A stretch of 21,186 nucleotides of DNA from Welwitschia mirabilis (GCA_051453625.1 JBOZIK010000001.1:206068500-206089685); one strand, 5' to 3'. Shown: positions 1-10,446, counted from the first letter of the stretch. Program-made: numbers and translations. Notes: a model not told the origin generated them from the letters alone.

Positions 1-83
1 ATAGAAACTGAGCATTTATCTATTAGTTTATCTGCAAAACAACTCAAAATACACTATCAAATACACTTAAGTTGGCGACGCAA

Positions 84-560
84 CATAGACCAAAAAAAGT
101 ATGGATTCCAAAATTAAAACCAATACTTTTAGCATAGAATGCACTAAGAGCAATAAAGAAACATGCAAGGTATGTGATAATGAATGTTCAAAGAACTTTA
201 CTAGAGATAAATCTAGTTTTACCACCATGATAAAATAAGAAAAAGGAGTGTTGACCTTTCAAGATAACATAGAAGAACCTATCAAAGGTATTAAAACCAT
301 TAGAGGAGATAATCTACTAGAGGTAAAAGATGTGTTCTTTATAAAATATTTGCAACATAATATTTTGAATGTTAGTCAATCATGTGATGCAAATTTTTCT
401 AATACTTTTACAAAGGACAATTGTATCATTAAAGAACAAAATTTAACAAAAATGTTATTTACTAGTAATAGAGAATCAAATGTCTATATTACTATTATAC
501 AAGATACTTCTAATAAAGAAACCAAAACATGTGAACAGAACTATGACATAAAAACTTAAA
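84..560 (+). pseudogene. Copia aspartic protease / pre-integrase region, decayed
   Basis: The frame at 87-137 reads RPKKVWIPKLKPILLA and a stop, the linker usually found between gag zinc knuckle and protease in plant copia elements. After a frame change, 176-247 gives DNECSKNFTRDKSSFTTM. This lines up with the protease active-site region (canonical DSG followed by CS.HMT.DKS.F), so the catalytic Asp at 176-178 survives but Ser-Gly has become Asn-Glu. From 248 an open stretch to 559 contains VLTFQDN and then HNILNVSQSCDA (358-393), the typical end of this domain before integrase. One stop at 236-238 (TAA) separates the two parts, which are in the same frame. The GTG at 248 is an internal codon and not a real start. 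Identification as copia protease is confident; function is lost. Confidence 0.8.
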
Positions 561-1420
561 TATGTAAACAAAGACTTGCTCAAAACCTTGTCTATAAAAA
601 AAAAGGTAATAGGACTTTTCAAGTTAAAAAGCATTAATAATCAAGTTATTAAAGCATACTAGAAAAGAAAGTAGACAAAGCTAAGACTTGGTAAGAAAAA
701 TACTATCACCACTTAATGTCCTTTAGATCTTTTACACCTTTGATATTACTAGTTAGAAAGTATTGATAAGAAAAGATATTCTTTAACTACTATAAATGAT
801 TATTTTTATTCTATATGAGTATCCTTCCTTACACATGAGGATAAGGCATTTAATGTTTTCTCCAAGTTGTGTATTAAGCTACAAAATCAAAAAGAATGCA
901 AAATTAAGATGATAGAAAGTGACAATGGTACAGAATTTAAAAATGCAAGGTTTAAAGAGTTCTATAAATAGTTTGGCTTTCTTCACAAATTCTCTGTACA
1001 AAGAACTCCCTGGCAAAATAGAGTAACTAAAAGAAATAATAGAGTACTTAATAAAATGGTTAAGATAATAATGCATAATAAATAAGTGTCTTATCATTTT
1101 TAGATAGAAGCCATCAACATAACATGCTACACTTCTAACCAAGTTTTAGTGAGATGATTTAATTCTAAAATTTTATATGAGCTATGATCTAGTAAGAAAC
1201 CATTCATAAGTTATTTTCATATCTTTGAATCAAAGTGCTTTATTTTTTATACAAATGATAAGTTGAAAAAATTTAATTCAAAATTTAATGATAACATCTT
1301 TCTAGGATATTCCATAGTCACTAAAGCATATAGAGTGTATAAAGAAAGAACCTATATAGTTGAGAAAACTATAATTGTTAAAATAAGTAATATTAATTCA
1401 ACTTCTATGTATATGCAAGA
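561..1420 (+). pseudogene. Copia integrase, catalytic Glu replaced by Lys
   Basis: The N-terminal HHCC zinc finger is not recognisable in 561-700. A trace of the PLELL segment is at about 708 (PLNVL, other frame). The catalytic core then reads in one frame from about 790. The first Asp is at 798-800 (IND), the second at 921-923 (ESDNGTEF), exactly 40 residues apart as in plant copia integrases. Thirty-five residues later (1029-1031) stands AAA, Lys, where the DD35E glutamate belongs; a single G-to-A change explains it. The context RTPWQNRVTKRNNR confirms the register. Downstream, ITCYTSNQVLVR (about 1120) and SKCFIFYTNDKLKKFN plus NIFLGYS (about 1227-1312) are the usual post-integrase segment. 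In-frame stops fall at expected Gln, Trp and Arg positions. Strongly supported as an inactive integrase. Confidence 0.88.
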
Positions 1421-1614
1421 TGATTATATTCCTATGTAGATTAATCAATAATTTAGCCATCTTTAATTTCAATCAAATAGTGAGGAGTAGAAAAATAAAG
1501 ATAAAGATAAAGAAAATACTTTGAACATCATCATAATAAAAATTAGCCACTCTACCAACAACATAATAGTAGTCATAATGGTGGTTTTCAAACTAGAATT
1601 CATACTAAGTAATT

Positions 1615-2545
1615 TTATGGTTTTGCATCTTATATTTCACATCTTAAATCCAAAACATTCAAAGAAGCTAAGAATTATGAACATTAAATTCTTGTAATGT
1701 AAGAATAACTTAATCAATTTGAAAGATGTAATGTTTGGGAACTCACTTGAAGATCATCTAAAAAACCCCTTATTGAAACTAAGTAAGATTTTAAAAATAA
1801 GACAGATGGACATCATAATGTAATCAGAAATGAAGCAAGGTTATATTAGAAGTGCCTTTATAAATGGAATTCTCTAAGAAGAAACATATGTTTCATAACT
1901 AGAAAGTTTTACAAATTCTTACAAATAAAATTATGTTTATAAATTAAAGAAGTCTTTTTATGGTCTCAAATAAGAACCTAAAACTTAGTATGATAAATTA
2001 TCAAGTTATCTCATTGAAAATACTTTCAAAAGAAATACATTAGGTTTCACTTTATTTATTAATAAAGATGATAAAAATTTTACTATTATTCACATATATG
2101 TAAATGATATTATTTTTATAGCTACTAATGAATTATTATATAAAATGTTTGATAAGAAAATGCAAGATGAGTTTGAAATGAGTCTCATGTGAGAAATGAA
2201 TAACTTCTTAAGAATACAAGTTATGTAACATAAATAAGGTAATTTTATTTTACAAACTAAATATATAAAACATTTACTAGTCAAACATGATTTACAAGAT
2301 TACAAAGCTAAAGACATTCTAATGAATTAAAGAATAAAATTGGATAAAGATGAAAATGGTAAGAAAGTTGATCAAAATATATATAGAGATATTATTAGTA
2401 GTTTATTATACTCTACTACTAATAGAATAAATATTATTTTAAGTGTACAAATTTGTGATCATGATCAAAGTGATTCTATAGGACCATATGTTATATCTTC
2501 TAAAAGAATTTTTTATTATTTAAAGGATACCACTAATTGAATCCT
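1615..2545 (+). pseudogene. Copia reverse transcriptase with internal deletion and altered catalytic motif
   Basis: The N-terminal part is visible as KSKTFKEAKNYE, LNQFERCNVWEL (about 1710-1745) and NVIRNEARL (1817-1843). Directly after this, in another frame, comes RSAFING (1848-1868), where a full-length RT has about 43 more residues in between. From 1848 to 2540 the frame is continuous apart from stops: SFYGLK (1953-1970), FTLFINKDDKN, IHIYVNDIIFIATNE (about 2088-2132), LDKDENGKKVDQNIYRDIISSLLY (2340 on), KRIFYYLKDTTN. The catalytic YVDD box is YVND (Asn codon 2103-2105), and the motif A Asp before SAFING is lost or is the Tyr codon 1842-1844. The element belongs to the Sirevirus-type RT by overall wording. 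It cannot make active enzyme. Confidence 0.88.
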
Positions 2546-3048
2546 TTGGTACTTAAAATACTTCTACCTTGCTATAGTTGAATATTATGATGCAGACTAG
2601 GTAGGACACAAAGATGATAGAAGAAGAACAAGTAGAACCTACTTTTTGCTTAGGCAATGTCGATTTTTTTAGAGTAGTAAAAAGCACACCTAAGTGTTCT
2701 ATCCACTACTAAGGCTAATACAAGCTAATACAATGCTATTGAGAGTTTTTGTGCATAACTACTATAGATGAAACAAATGTTGAAAGATTTTGGACTCTCT
2801 ATAAAAATCATTTCCATCTATTATCATAATAAGAGTTCCATCAACATCTCAAAGAATTCAATACAATATTTAAGAATCAAGCACATTAAGATTAGGCATT
2901 ACTTGCTTAGAGAACACATTTAAAAAAGGAACATCATAATGCAATATATCATTACTAATGATTAACTTCTTGATTTATTTACAAAATATTTAAGTAGTGA
3001 AAGGTTTATAAAATTTTGTAGGGATATGAGATTTTGGCTTTGCCCAAT
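2546..3048 (+). pseudogene. Copia RNase H and C-terminal tail of pol
   Basis: Fragments in order, with at least three frame changes: EYYDADQVGHKDDRRRTS (from about 2581), which is the first RNase H acidic motif; then an AEAEY-like stretch eroded to QANTMLLRV; MKQMLKDFGLS (about 2768-2800), SSINISKNSIQYLRIKHIKIRHYLLREHI (about 2830-2920); and finally DLFTKYLSSERFIKFCRDM (2972-3028), the last conserved block of copia polyproteins. A stop follows at about 3048. At least one RNase H aspartate of the YxDAD motif is retained, but the frame is so broken that no product is possible. This feature fixes where pol ends, and hence shows that about 2.9 kb lies between pol and the 3' LTR. Confidence 0.85.
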
Positions 3049-3795
3049 TAGATAAGTTATCAGGTAATATCATTTAAATCTCAACTCCACTTTATATTAT
3101 TTTATGAGTTGTGATTAGAACTAGACATTAGAAAAATTAAATTTTATGCATGCTATTATACATTTTTAAAGTAATATTATTAACTTAATATTATCATAGA
3201 TCTTTTTCGAAAGTTTTTGGATTTTTCAGGGTAGACATCTTAAGTTTTATGGGCATTTATTAGAGATACATCTTTATATTTATAGACATCTTTGAAGCAA
3301 ATTTCTTTAAAGCTATAGACATATTTAAAGATGAGATACACTTTTTGTTTTTTTTTTTTGAAATAAAAATCTTTAAATTGATAGATATCTTTATAGTATA
3401 TAAAATGGCTTGTAAAAATTTTAAGAAAAGATGTATTTCATAGAGTAGATATCTATTTTTCACATTTTAGATGTCTTTCAACAAGTAGACTTCTTTCAAA
3501 AACTATTATGAAAATAAAAATGTGCTAAAAAACCTAGGGTTTTAACCCTTTTTAATCATAAAATAGGACACCATATCTTATTTTAAATCTCCATTCAATA
3601 GGTATCCTTCTTATAGCATGTCTTAAGGTTGATTTTTTAAGATTTCTTTGCAAAGTTGCCTTGCATTTGATTAGACATTTTCACAGTAAGCAAAAATTAG
3701 TGTTACTTTTCTTGTAAGTGCATATTTTCAGTTATTATTTTTTATTTTTACTTTATTTATCTTTATAGTTACATATATCTTTAAAAAAATAATTA
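3049..3795 (+). other. Non-coding spacer between pol and the env-like region, with scattered GACATCTTT motifs
   Basis: No reading frame of note. Between about 3230 and 3495 some eight degenerate copies of TAGACATCTTT occur (for example near 3232, 3281, 3316, 3444, 3467 and 3485), partly as GATGTCT on the same strand. Similar wording (AAGACATCT, AAGACGTCTG, GAAGATGTCT) recurs at about 6481-6535 inside the 3' LTR. A run of 14 T lies near 3345-3359. CCTAGGGTTTTAACCC at about 3531-3546 is a short near-palindrome. Sireviruses have a long untranslated stretch or short spacer here before their extra ORF; I infer this is that spacer. Confidence 0.45.
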
Positions 3796-5620
3796 TAAGA
3801 AAGTCTAATGATATCTTAAGAGACAAGGAACTAGTAATAGAGCCATAAAGACCTCAATATAAGCCCCAGTCTTATCATGAGGTAGCTACAAAATGGTATA
3901 AGATTTGGACAAGAAACTCAATAATAGTAGAAAGGACACCTGGCTTCTAGAAATAGAGGAAATATTAGCTTCTTGTATACTTATCTCAAGTTAGATGAAA
4001 TATGGTTATACAGTTAGATTATGGTATTCCAGACCCAGTGATAAGAGAATTTTATGTTAACATCTATTACATTGATTACAACACAAGGGCTTTTTAGACA
4101 TAGGCTAAAGATACTTTACTACATCTTACTTTTAGTTTTATAAATGTACTCCTTGGCATTAATGATTTTAATCTCCCTTAGTTGTATGTTTATTCATTTA
4201 AAGAGATATTTGCTTCAGTTTTGTTAGTGTGTCATGCAGATCTATGAGTAACATTTTGTTTAGATACTCTAGGATTAATTTTTATGAATAATAGAATGTA
4301 AAGACATAATTATAGATGCATTTATACTTAGTTTTATTATGTTATATAACATTATAGTTAGAAATGGTAGTTATAATTACTATAACCTCATATAGACTTT
4401 TGTTGCATATTGTCTTCTCATAAGCTTATAGATTGATTTACACTTTATCTTATGCATGGATATTATAATATTATTTTTTAAGGCTTACATTTTGGGTTAT
4501 CCTTATTTAATTAGTTCAATTATCAATGGTACTAGCATATCATTACCATAGATAAACCTCATTTATCTAAAAATATCTCTAACTAAATTTAGTAAAAAAT
4601 GGCAAGTACTAGTGCCATCAAGTTAGAGCACAAGTAGAAGATCATCCAGATCACAATTTCAATGATCATACTTCACAAATTCTCATATTTCATCATCCAT
4701 TAAAAATTAGTTAAAAGTAATCAAAAATATGATTAGAAAATTTATTTATAGTCTATTGAGGTTAAAATAGCATAGGTTCATAGCTAGTAAAAGTGAAGCA
4801 CTAGCAAGTAGTCGGGAATCCATGGGAACTCCCACTTGGATAGACTCAAAGGACAAATCAAAAGAAGAAACACCTCTAACTACATAGGGAATAAGATATG
4901 ACTTAAAAAGAGAAGTAGATAGCAGTTCTACAGAGTGTCCAAGAGATGAGGCATAGGTACAAGAGAAGTATTAGGCTTCCACATAGGCATAGATTTAGAG
5001 GAAGTAATACACTCTAGATTCTTCATAAGGGTAGTAGGAGATAGAGACAAAGAGCTAAGAAATTCATCTCCTTATCTTCCATAGGCAATATCACAAGCTA
5101 CCTATTCATCACCTTACATAGCCACCATCATTTCCTTTCTCCTGATCACAACTATGCATGCCAAATTCACCATTTTATATAGAGTATATTCATGTACCAC
5201 TGCTTTCCATAGTACAATCAATATCCTTTATAGAGAGAACCATGATCAGCTTTTTTGGAACTTTCATCACTCCTTAGACATCCTCTTAAATGAGGAGATA
5301 GAACTATAAAGGCCCTACTGGGACTACTTAATGGCCTTCTAGGAAGTGTCACACATCATCACCCACATCTTCCTCCTTCTATATGATCCAGACCTCCACT
5401 ACCCATTGTAGTAATAATGACAGTAATAAATAAGGATGAGGAACACACTACACTAGTGACTCTATACTTACTAATTAGATCCCCTTTATATGCTATCCAA
5501 AGTTGGAGGAAAGCAAGGACAAATTAGTTTTAGCATGGACATCCTATTTGGACATGAAGGACTTGATTATGAGATTACTAGATTGGACTCCTTAAGTGAT
5601 ATCACTATTAATTGATAATT
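3796..5620 (+). pseudogene. Remnant of the Sirevirus extra ORF (env-like position), heavily decayed
   Basis: Position: between pol and the PPT, where Sireviruses such as SIRE1 carry an env-like ORF. Seen: a readable stretch KWYKIWTRNSIIVERTPGF (from about 3891), then VIREFYVNIYYIDYNT (4038-4085) and LLHLTFSFINVLLGIND (about 4120-4165). This wording (REFYxN, then a block like V.GIxV..S...I..LLGI) resembles the domain often annotated as putative plant transposon protein. Farther on only loose pieces are readable, including charged, Gln- and Glu-type codons turned to stops between 4840 and 5060, and FSMDILFGHEGLDYEITRLD (about 5529-5590) near the end. No signal peptide or membrane segment can be shown in this state. 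Assignment to an env-like protein is by position; the domain resemblance is from memory and should be tested. Confidence 0.5.
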
Positions 5621-5960
5621 ACTCTTAATATTTGGCATACATCATACTTTATTATTTCTACCACTATTATTATCACATTGTTGTTATCTTTTTTATTTCC
5701 ACATTTTTATTCTTTAATCTTATGTACTATTTGCACATTATTATTGATTAATTTACATGATTAGTTCTTCCTTTTATTGAATGAAAGAATATAATGAATA
5801 TGTGCCTTTTCTTAATCTCTACTATACATGTTTATTTAAGAAGTTAAAATTATTTATTCTTAATATTGTGGATAAAACATCTTATGTGCTTTTCTCTCTA
5901 AAATTTTAATGTCTTAATCTAATGTGATTATACTAATAAAAATTTCTAGGTTTTGGATAT
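5621..5960. other. AT-rich spacer before the PPT
   Basis: Pyrimidine-leaning, AT-rich sequence between the last readable trace of the env-like region and the PPT. It contains no frame of note and no repeat I can recognise. It probably corresponds to the 3' untranslated part of the internal region. Confidence 0.4.
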
Positions 5961-5978
5961 CATCAAAAAGAAGGATAT
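5961..5978 (+). promoter_or_regulatory. Degenerate polypurine tract of the copia element
   Basis: CATCAAAAAGAAGGATAT stands directly before the LTR start TGTTAG. Sirevirus PPTs are preceded by ATCATCAAAAAG and continue as a G-rich run; here the G-run has become AAGGATAT, as G-to-A decay would give. Its role would be priming of plus-strand DNA synthesis. Confidence 0.75.
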
Positions 5979-7509
5979 TGTTAGTAAAATATACTTTTGA
6001 TGATTCCAAATCTTAAATATATTATGGTGTTATATAGATAGTTTAATATGGAGAAAATTAGTTCACAAAAATCATAATCCCATGTTAGACATCAAAGCCT
6101 AAATCTCATCAAAAGTTTAGCTCAAAATTTAAAATGCCTTATGAATTGACTAAATATGTCTAAAAAATGAAATATATCCATAATATTAAAAGAATCTATG
6201 GTAAAGATGCTTATATATTTAAATACATCCATAACAAATCGATTTTCAAATTACAAGTGAAAGATGACTATTTCAGTGAAGACAATTATATTGAAAGATG
6301 GATTTAATACAGATTAAGGATGTCTACATTAAACTAGAACAAGTGATAGAAATAATTTGTAATTTGATGAATAATTTACATTTTGGAAAAACTATTAATA
6401 TTTGAATCATGAATTTATGATAAAAAATGGTCAAATATTATAAAACTTAAGTTTTGTTAATTTATGGATACTTTGACTAAAGACATCTACCATGTGAAAG
6501 ACGTCTGACTGATAGAAAATGTCTACAATTTTGAAGATGTCTTTGTTGAAGGTCTATGTTAAATAAAATAAATGTTGCACATCTAACACCCAACCATTTC
6601 TATTCATTTCATGACAAGTATGAAGTTTAAATGGCTAATCTCTTAGAATAAATAGCTAGAGACTATTCAAATGTTATAAAGGCATGATGTGATGGAAAGT
6701 TATTATGTATCTAGAATACGTAATAAAGAATGTAATAAATACATGAGTTATTAGATCTACTTACAAATAATCAATCTATCATTTGTAAGAAATTTTCAAG
6801 AAACTACATCATTCATTTAGTATATCCTACATCGTTGCATCATTTTTTACCACTTAGGCTGATGACAATAGGAAGGAACTTAAGATATTCATTAAAGATA
6901 TATCATTTAGGCTTGTTGCATCATTTGTTGTCATTTATTTATTAGATCTATAGTGTTGGACTATTATATTCTTAAATTCTCTTATACAGTCCATTTCTTA
7001 TTTTTATCAAACTTAAGGATCCATTGCTAGGATTCCATATTATAAGGCAATCCTTATACAGGTATGCTTTTTGAGTGCTTTTAGCATCTTATGTTATTGT
7101 ATTATTGGTTTTCCCTAAGGAGAAGACATTACTACCTTGTAAGAAGCATCTCACATTGTGTTACTTCATATTAGCACATTTTTTATATTAAATTGGTGGA
7201 TTTTCTTAAGGGAAGAAGAGTGCTATCTTGTGAGGAGTATCTCAGATTATAATAGTACTTGTGAGCAAACTTTTAGTACTAAATTATTAGTTATCCCTCA
7301 AAAAAAGAGAGTGATGCCTTATGAAGATCATCTTATGTTGTATGTAATGTTGGTGGTGCTCTAATAGGAAGCTACCCCCTATGTGTAGACATACACAGGT
7401 TGTGAAACCATATTATTTTAGTATGGTATTCATTATATGAATTTTAAATTATTTTTTTAGTAAAATTTAATTTTTAGTAGACCTCATTCATCCCTCCCCT
7501 TTAATTTCA
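5979..7509 (+). repeat. 3' LTR of the Sirevirus-like element
   Basis: Begins TGTTAGTAAAATATACTTTT right after the PPT, followed by a TTTGATGATT stretch common at the start of Sirevirus LTRs. A possible TATA-like box is TTATAAAGG at 6674-6682 (weak). The right part holds three tandem units of about 90 bp (7105-7375), then a segment reading GTAGACATACACAGG (about 7386) and a C-rich CATCCCTCCCCTTT stretch (7489-7502). Sirevirus LTR ends typically have such a C-rich run close to the terminus. The end at 7509 (TTTCA) is chosen as the first CA after this run. A length of about 1.5 kb is plausible for the lineage. The partner LTR is outside the window, so identity between the LTRs cannot be judged. 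Confidence 0.7.
7105..7375 (+). repeat. Three tandem units of about 90 bp near the LTR end
   Basis: Unit starts are near 7105, 7193 and 7287 (spacing 88 and 94). Each reads roughly TTGGT..TTTCCCTAAGGGAAGA, then GAGTGCTACCTTGTGAGGAG and CATCTCA. Units 1 and 2 are the most alike; unit 3 is more diverged (TTAGTTATCCCTCAAAAAAAG, GTGATGCCTTATGAAGATCATCTTA). The CCCTAAGGG-like core is self-complementary. They lie in the region expected to be R/U5 of the LTR. Confidence 0.7.
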
Positions 7510-8381
7510 ATGATACTTAGTAATAAAGACATAAGGTAGTAACATATAATATTAACATTGAAAGACATGTAGCAGTGGCATGTGGAGGTTGTCCTAGAGA
7601 CATGGAGAAATATCACTAAGTTAATGAAGGAATATAACTCCAAACATCATGTATTAGATTCATCATGACAACATCCATCAAACATTATAAAACAAGTATT
7701 TCACATAATTCTATAGGATAAGGAGTCTTAACTAATTCACCAAATGCCACAAAATTAATATTGCACCTAATAATTCATGATGAAGATTTTACATAATGCT
7801 AGAGGATAGAATTTTACCCACCTCATCTACCACTATAAGCCAAAGAAATCAAACTACTCTAATCCTAAATCCTTCTATAAAAAGATCCAAGCCTTTTCAT
7901 TATAAGAATTTAATCCTTAGGAAAAGAAAAACATCAAAATCTATTCACCCAAAAAAATATGCATTATAGTTTAAAGGTGAATGTCAATAAAATAAAATGA
8001 GTAAGTAATCAGTATTGTTCTTCTTTAAGGATATTTATCATAAAATAATCAAAATCCATAATAGTTTAATTATTGCAATGAAATCAAATAAAGTATAAAA
8101 TCAATTTTAGGAGTTTTTGTGAACTTTATTTGGTGATGTAAGAAAATGAACGTGCTCCAAAGGTCTAGCTTGGCTGGTCCAATAATCCACCTTTGCTTTA
8201 ATGATTTCTATTATATATAACACATAAACTTCAAATCATCAGATCATGATGGCTTAAGCATGATAACATAATCTCATTCACCACCTAAGTACTGGTGAAT
8301 TCAATAGCCACTTTCGTTCTTCATAGACTTTATAAATATAAAAAGTAAGGGCAATAGTACTTATAAATATAAAAAGTAATG
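7510..8381. other. Unassigned interval between the two retrotransposons
   Basis: No coding frame, no similarity by eye to either LTR and no recognisable element ends. It contains slightly less AT-rich sequence near 8150-8300 (AAGGTCTAGCTTGGCTGGTCC). It could be host DNA, the remains of a third element, or part of the gypsy 5' LTR diverged or rearranged beyond recognition. Compared with the beginning of the 3' LTR (17201 on) I see no match. Confidence 0.5.
8330..8379 (+). repeat. Two copies of a 19-bp direct repeat, period 31 bp, at the left edge of the gypsy LTR fragment
   Basis: TTATAAATATAAAAAGTAA occurs at 8330-8348 and again, identical, at 8361-8379. The LTR-homologous block begins only two bases later (8382). 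The repeated unit may mark the rearrangement that removed the left part of the LTR. It contains a TATAAATA string, but I see no other sign of a promoter. Confidence 0.85.
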
Positions 8382-9045
8382 GATATTTTGGCCAAATGAC
8401 TAAGGAATTCACTATAATTTTGTGTACCCATGTTTTTTTATATTATCTTATTTTTAAAATGAATTTTTCCTTAGATTTCCATTAGAGGCCTTATTAGGAT
8501 GAATTATTTTAATAATCAAAAATCTATTTAGGCTAATTACCCCTTTTTAGAAAATCCTAAGGCTTATGGTATTTGATGCATTATTTATTATTATAAGTTA
8601 AGTTTATGTTTCTTATAATTATACTTTATATACTTTTAATACTAATTTTTATTATGAATTTTTAATTATTTTAGTAATTTAAATTTTTATAAGTTAGTAT
8701 GAGTTCCTGTCTTTAGTTTAGTTAAAGTTTACTTTTTCCAAAAGTGAAGCATAACTTAAAAAAGTCATAACTCATTCAATACTATTTATAAAATTTGCAA
8801 TTTAAGTTTAAAATTATTTTACAAATTTAAAAGTTTTAAACAATAATTTTTTGAGACTAAAAACATTTTTAAAATTTATTTTATGAAAATAACTCAAACA
8901 TTATAAAAATAAGAAACAACAAGAAGGAAGTCTCAGTTTTCAAAATCAGAGGAATATTTTGAGTCAAAAATAAATAGAATAAACTATAGAGAATTAGATA
9001 ATAGTTGTAAAATGTATTTACTCATTTAAAACCTCCAAATAGATT
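8382..9045 (+). repeat. LTR block shared with 19103-19732 (copy 1)
   Basis: Direct repeat copy. Anchors in common with copy 2 are GATATTTTGGCCAA, TTATATTATCTTATT, AAAATCTATTTAGGCTA, TTTAGTTTAGTTAAAGTTTACTTTTTCC (paired with a version differing at a few bases), GAAGCATAACTTAA, TTTATTTTATGAAAATAACTCAA and a final AGTAGAT/AATAGAT block. Identity is about three-quarters by eye with small indels. Confidence 0.85.
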
Positions 9046-9486
9046 AAACGTTATAGCCATTTTAGCAAAGGTTATTATTTTAGAAACTCTAATATCTAGA
9101 CAGTTTTATAATCAAAGTTTAACCTTATGAAATTCATTTATACTAATTTAGAGTTAATATAATTAATTTTTAGGAATACTATGATGCGTTTAATTTTAAT
9201 AAAGTAAGTCTAATTTATTTATAATTTTTAAATAATTAATTGATTTAATGCCTTTTAAAAGCTAAGAAATTTTGTAAATAACATTAATAATGATAAAAAA
9301 TAATTTAATGTAAGTAAAAAATTATTTTAAATAATACATATTATTTATAGTTAATTTAAATTTATTTTTTGTCATTTTTATATACTACTTATTAATATTT
9401 AGGCCCTTATTCTTGCATTTCAAGCATAAACATTATGTTTGTCTACTTAATAATTTTAGAGATGTGTGACCCAATATCTTAGCTTT

Positions 9487-9491
<5 letters not shown>

Positions 9492-9567
<76 letters not shown>

Positions 9568-9573
9568 TGTGTT
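9492..9573 (+). repeat. TG microsatellite, about 36 uninterrupted units plus a short interrupted tail
   Basis: Pure TG from 9492 to 9564 (73 bases), then TT and another GTGTGT. It lies inside the truncated 5' LTR. The corresponding part of the 3' LTR is not in the window or is not alignable, so I cannot say whether the tract predates insertion. The perfect length contrasts with the heavy decay around it, suggesting expansion after insertion. Confidence 0.98.
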
Positions 9574-10446
9574 TATTTCTTAACATTAATTTGATATAGA
9601 TACTTAGAATTTATAATGAGGGTTCAGAACTTGTTTGAATCGTACAAATGGAGCATCTTTCTACAATAGAACTTAGATGTATTAATGTGCCTTTTTTAAA
9701 AAGAATTAATATAATGTGCAAAAATATATGGATGTTTTCTTTAATTTATTTTTAGTATTATAATTTAAAAATATATGATTTTTTTTGTAAAATAAAAATG
9801 ACGTTTATGTACTCTATTTTTCATATGTATGATTTTTTTTCATAGAATACACCTAACAATGATTAGAATGATTTTTAATAGGTAAAGAATCCACTAAATA
9901 TCTACATAATTTTATGCTTTTATTTGCATGATGTATTTATTTAATTAAAGCCATATAATCTCAATAATTTTTCATCCCCATACTTAAATTTTATCGTCAA
10001 GATGGATCGAATTGTACATTTATCTATAAATCCTTCTAGAAATGGATTTAATTAATACTCTTATATCGTATCCATGTGTGGACTTACTATAACTTAATAT
10101 CTTAAGTTCTAGGTATCAAAGGACTATGTTACACCATTCTAAAATGCTTTAAGAAAGTAACAAGAATTTGTAAATGTGCATCCACCTCATGTACTACTTG
10201 TTACCTATATTAGGGGTATATTGAGGTGAATTCTAAGACTATGGAGTTGAACACAACCATGTTTTTATAATCTAGAATTTTAAGTAGAACCAATTTACAT
10301 CTAGAAAAAGGTTGGATATCAAGATGAAACATCATTAATAAGAGTTGAAACCTCATATTATATTGGATAGGTACTATCCTAAAACTTATTCATTGTATGT
10401 AATAAAACAAGTTAACATCTCATTAACTTTATACAAGATAGCTATG

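Larger units (their letters stand above)
1..7509 (+). mobile_element. Sirevirus-like Ty1/copia LTR retrotransposon, degenerate, 5' part outside window
   Basis: Seen: a pol-like string in the Ty1/copia order protease, integrase, RT, RNase H (about 84-3048), a long extra region after pol (3049-5978), a stretch reading CATCAAAAAGAAGGATAT just before TGTTAG at 5979, and an LTR-like tail to about 7509. Known: a PPT preceded by ATCATCAAAAAG and an additional ORF between pol and the 3' LTR are marks of the plant Sirevirus (SIRE/Maximus) lineage. Inferred: the window enters the element after the gag zinc knuckle, so gag and the 5' LTR lie to the left. The coding part holds dozens of stops and several frame changes, so the copy cannot encode its proteins. 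The right end is uncertain by some tens of bases, because it is placed only by a terminal CA (TTAATTTCA, ending 7509); the target-site duplication cannot be checked without the left end. Confidence 0.85.

Noticed and set aside
248-559. 103-residue open frame as a gene
   Set aside because: It is an open part of the copia protease/pre-integrase region in frame with the upstream active-site remnant; the first codon is GTG inside the domain.
879-1142. Minus-strand open frame opposite the integrase core
   Set aside because: It is a shadow of the clearly recognisable + strand integrase text.
1848-2540. Alternative genetic code (TAA/TAG read as Gln)
   Set aside because: Many stops are at Gln positions, but others replace Trp and Arg, normal CAA codons for Gln coexist, and frameshifts and deletions are present. 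Decay explains all of it.
3260-3463. Minus-strand Lys/Ile-rich open frame in the post-pol spacer
   Set aside because: Composition follows from AT-rich sequence; it crosses the poly-T run and has no recognisable motif.
7158-7364. 68-residue open frame in the Sirevirus LTR
   Set aside because: It runs through the 90-bp tandem repeats of the LTR; no domain, no codon pattern, and LTRs of this group are non-coding.
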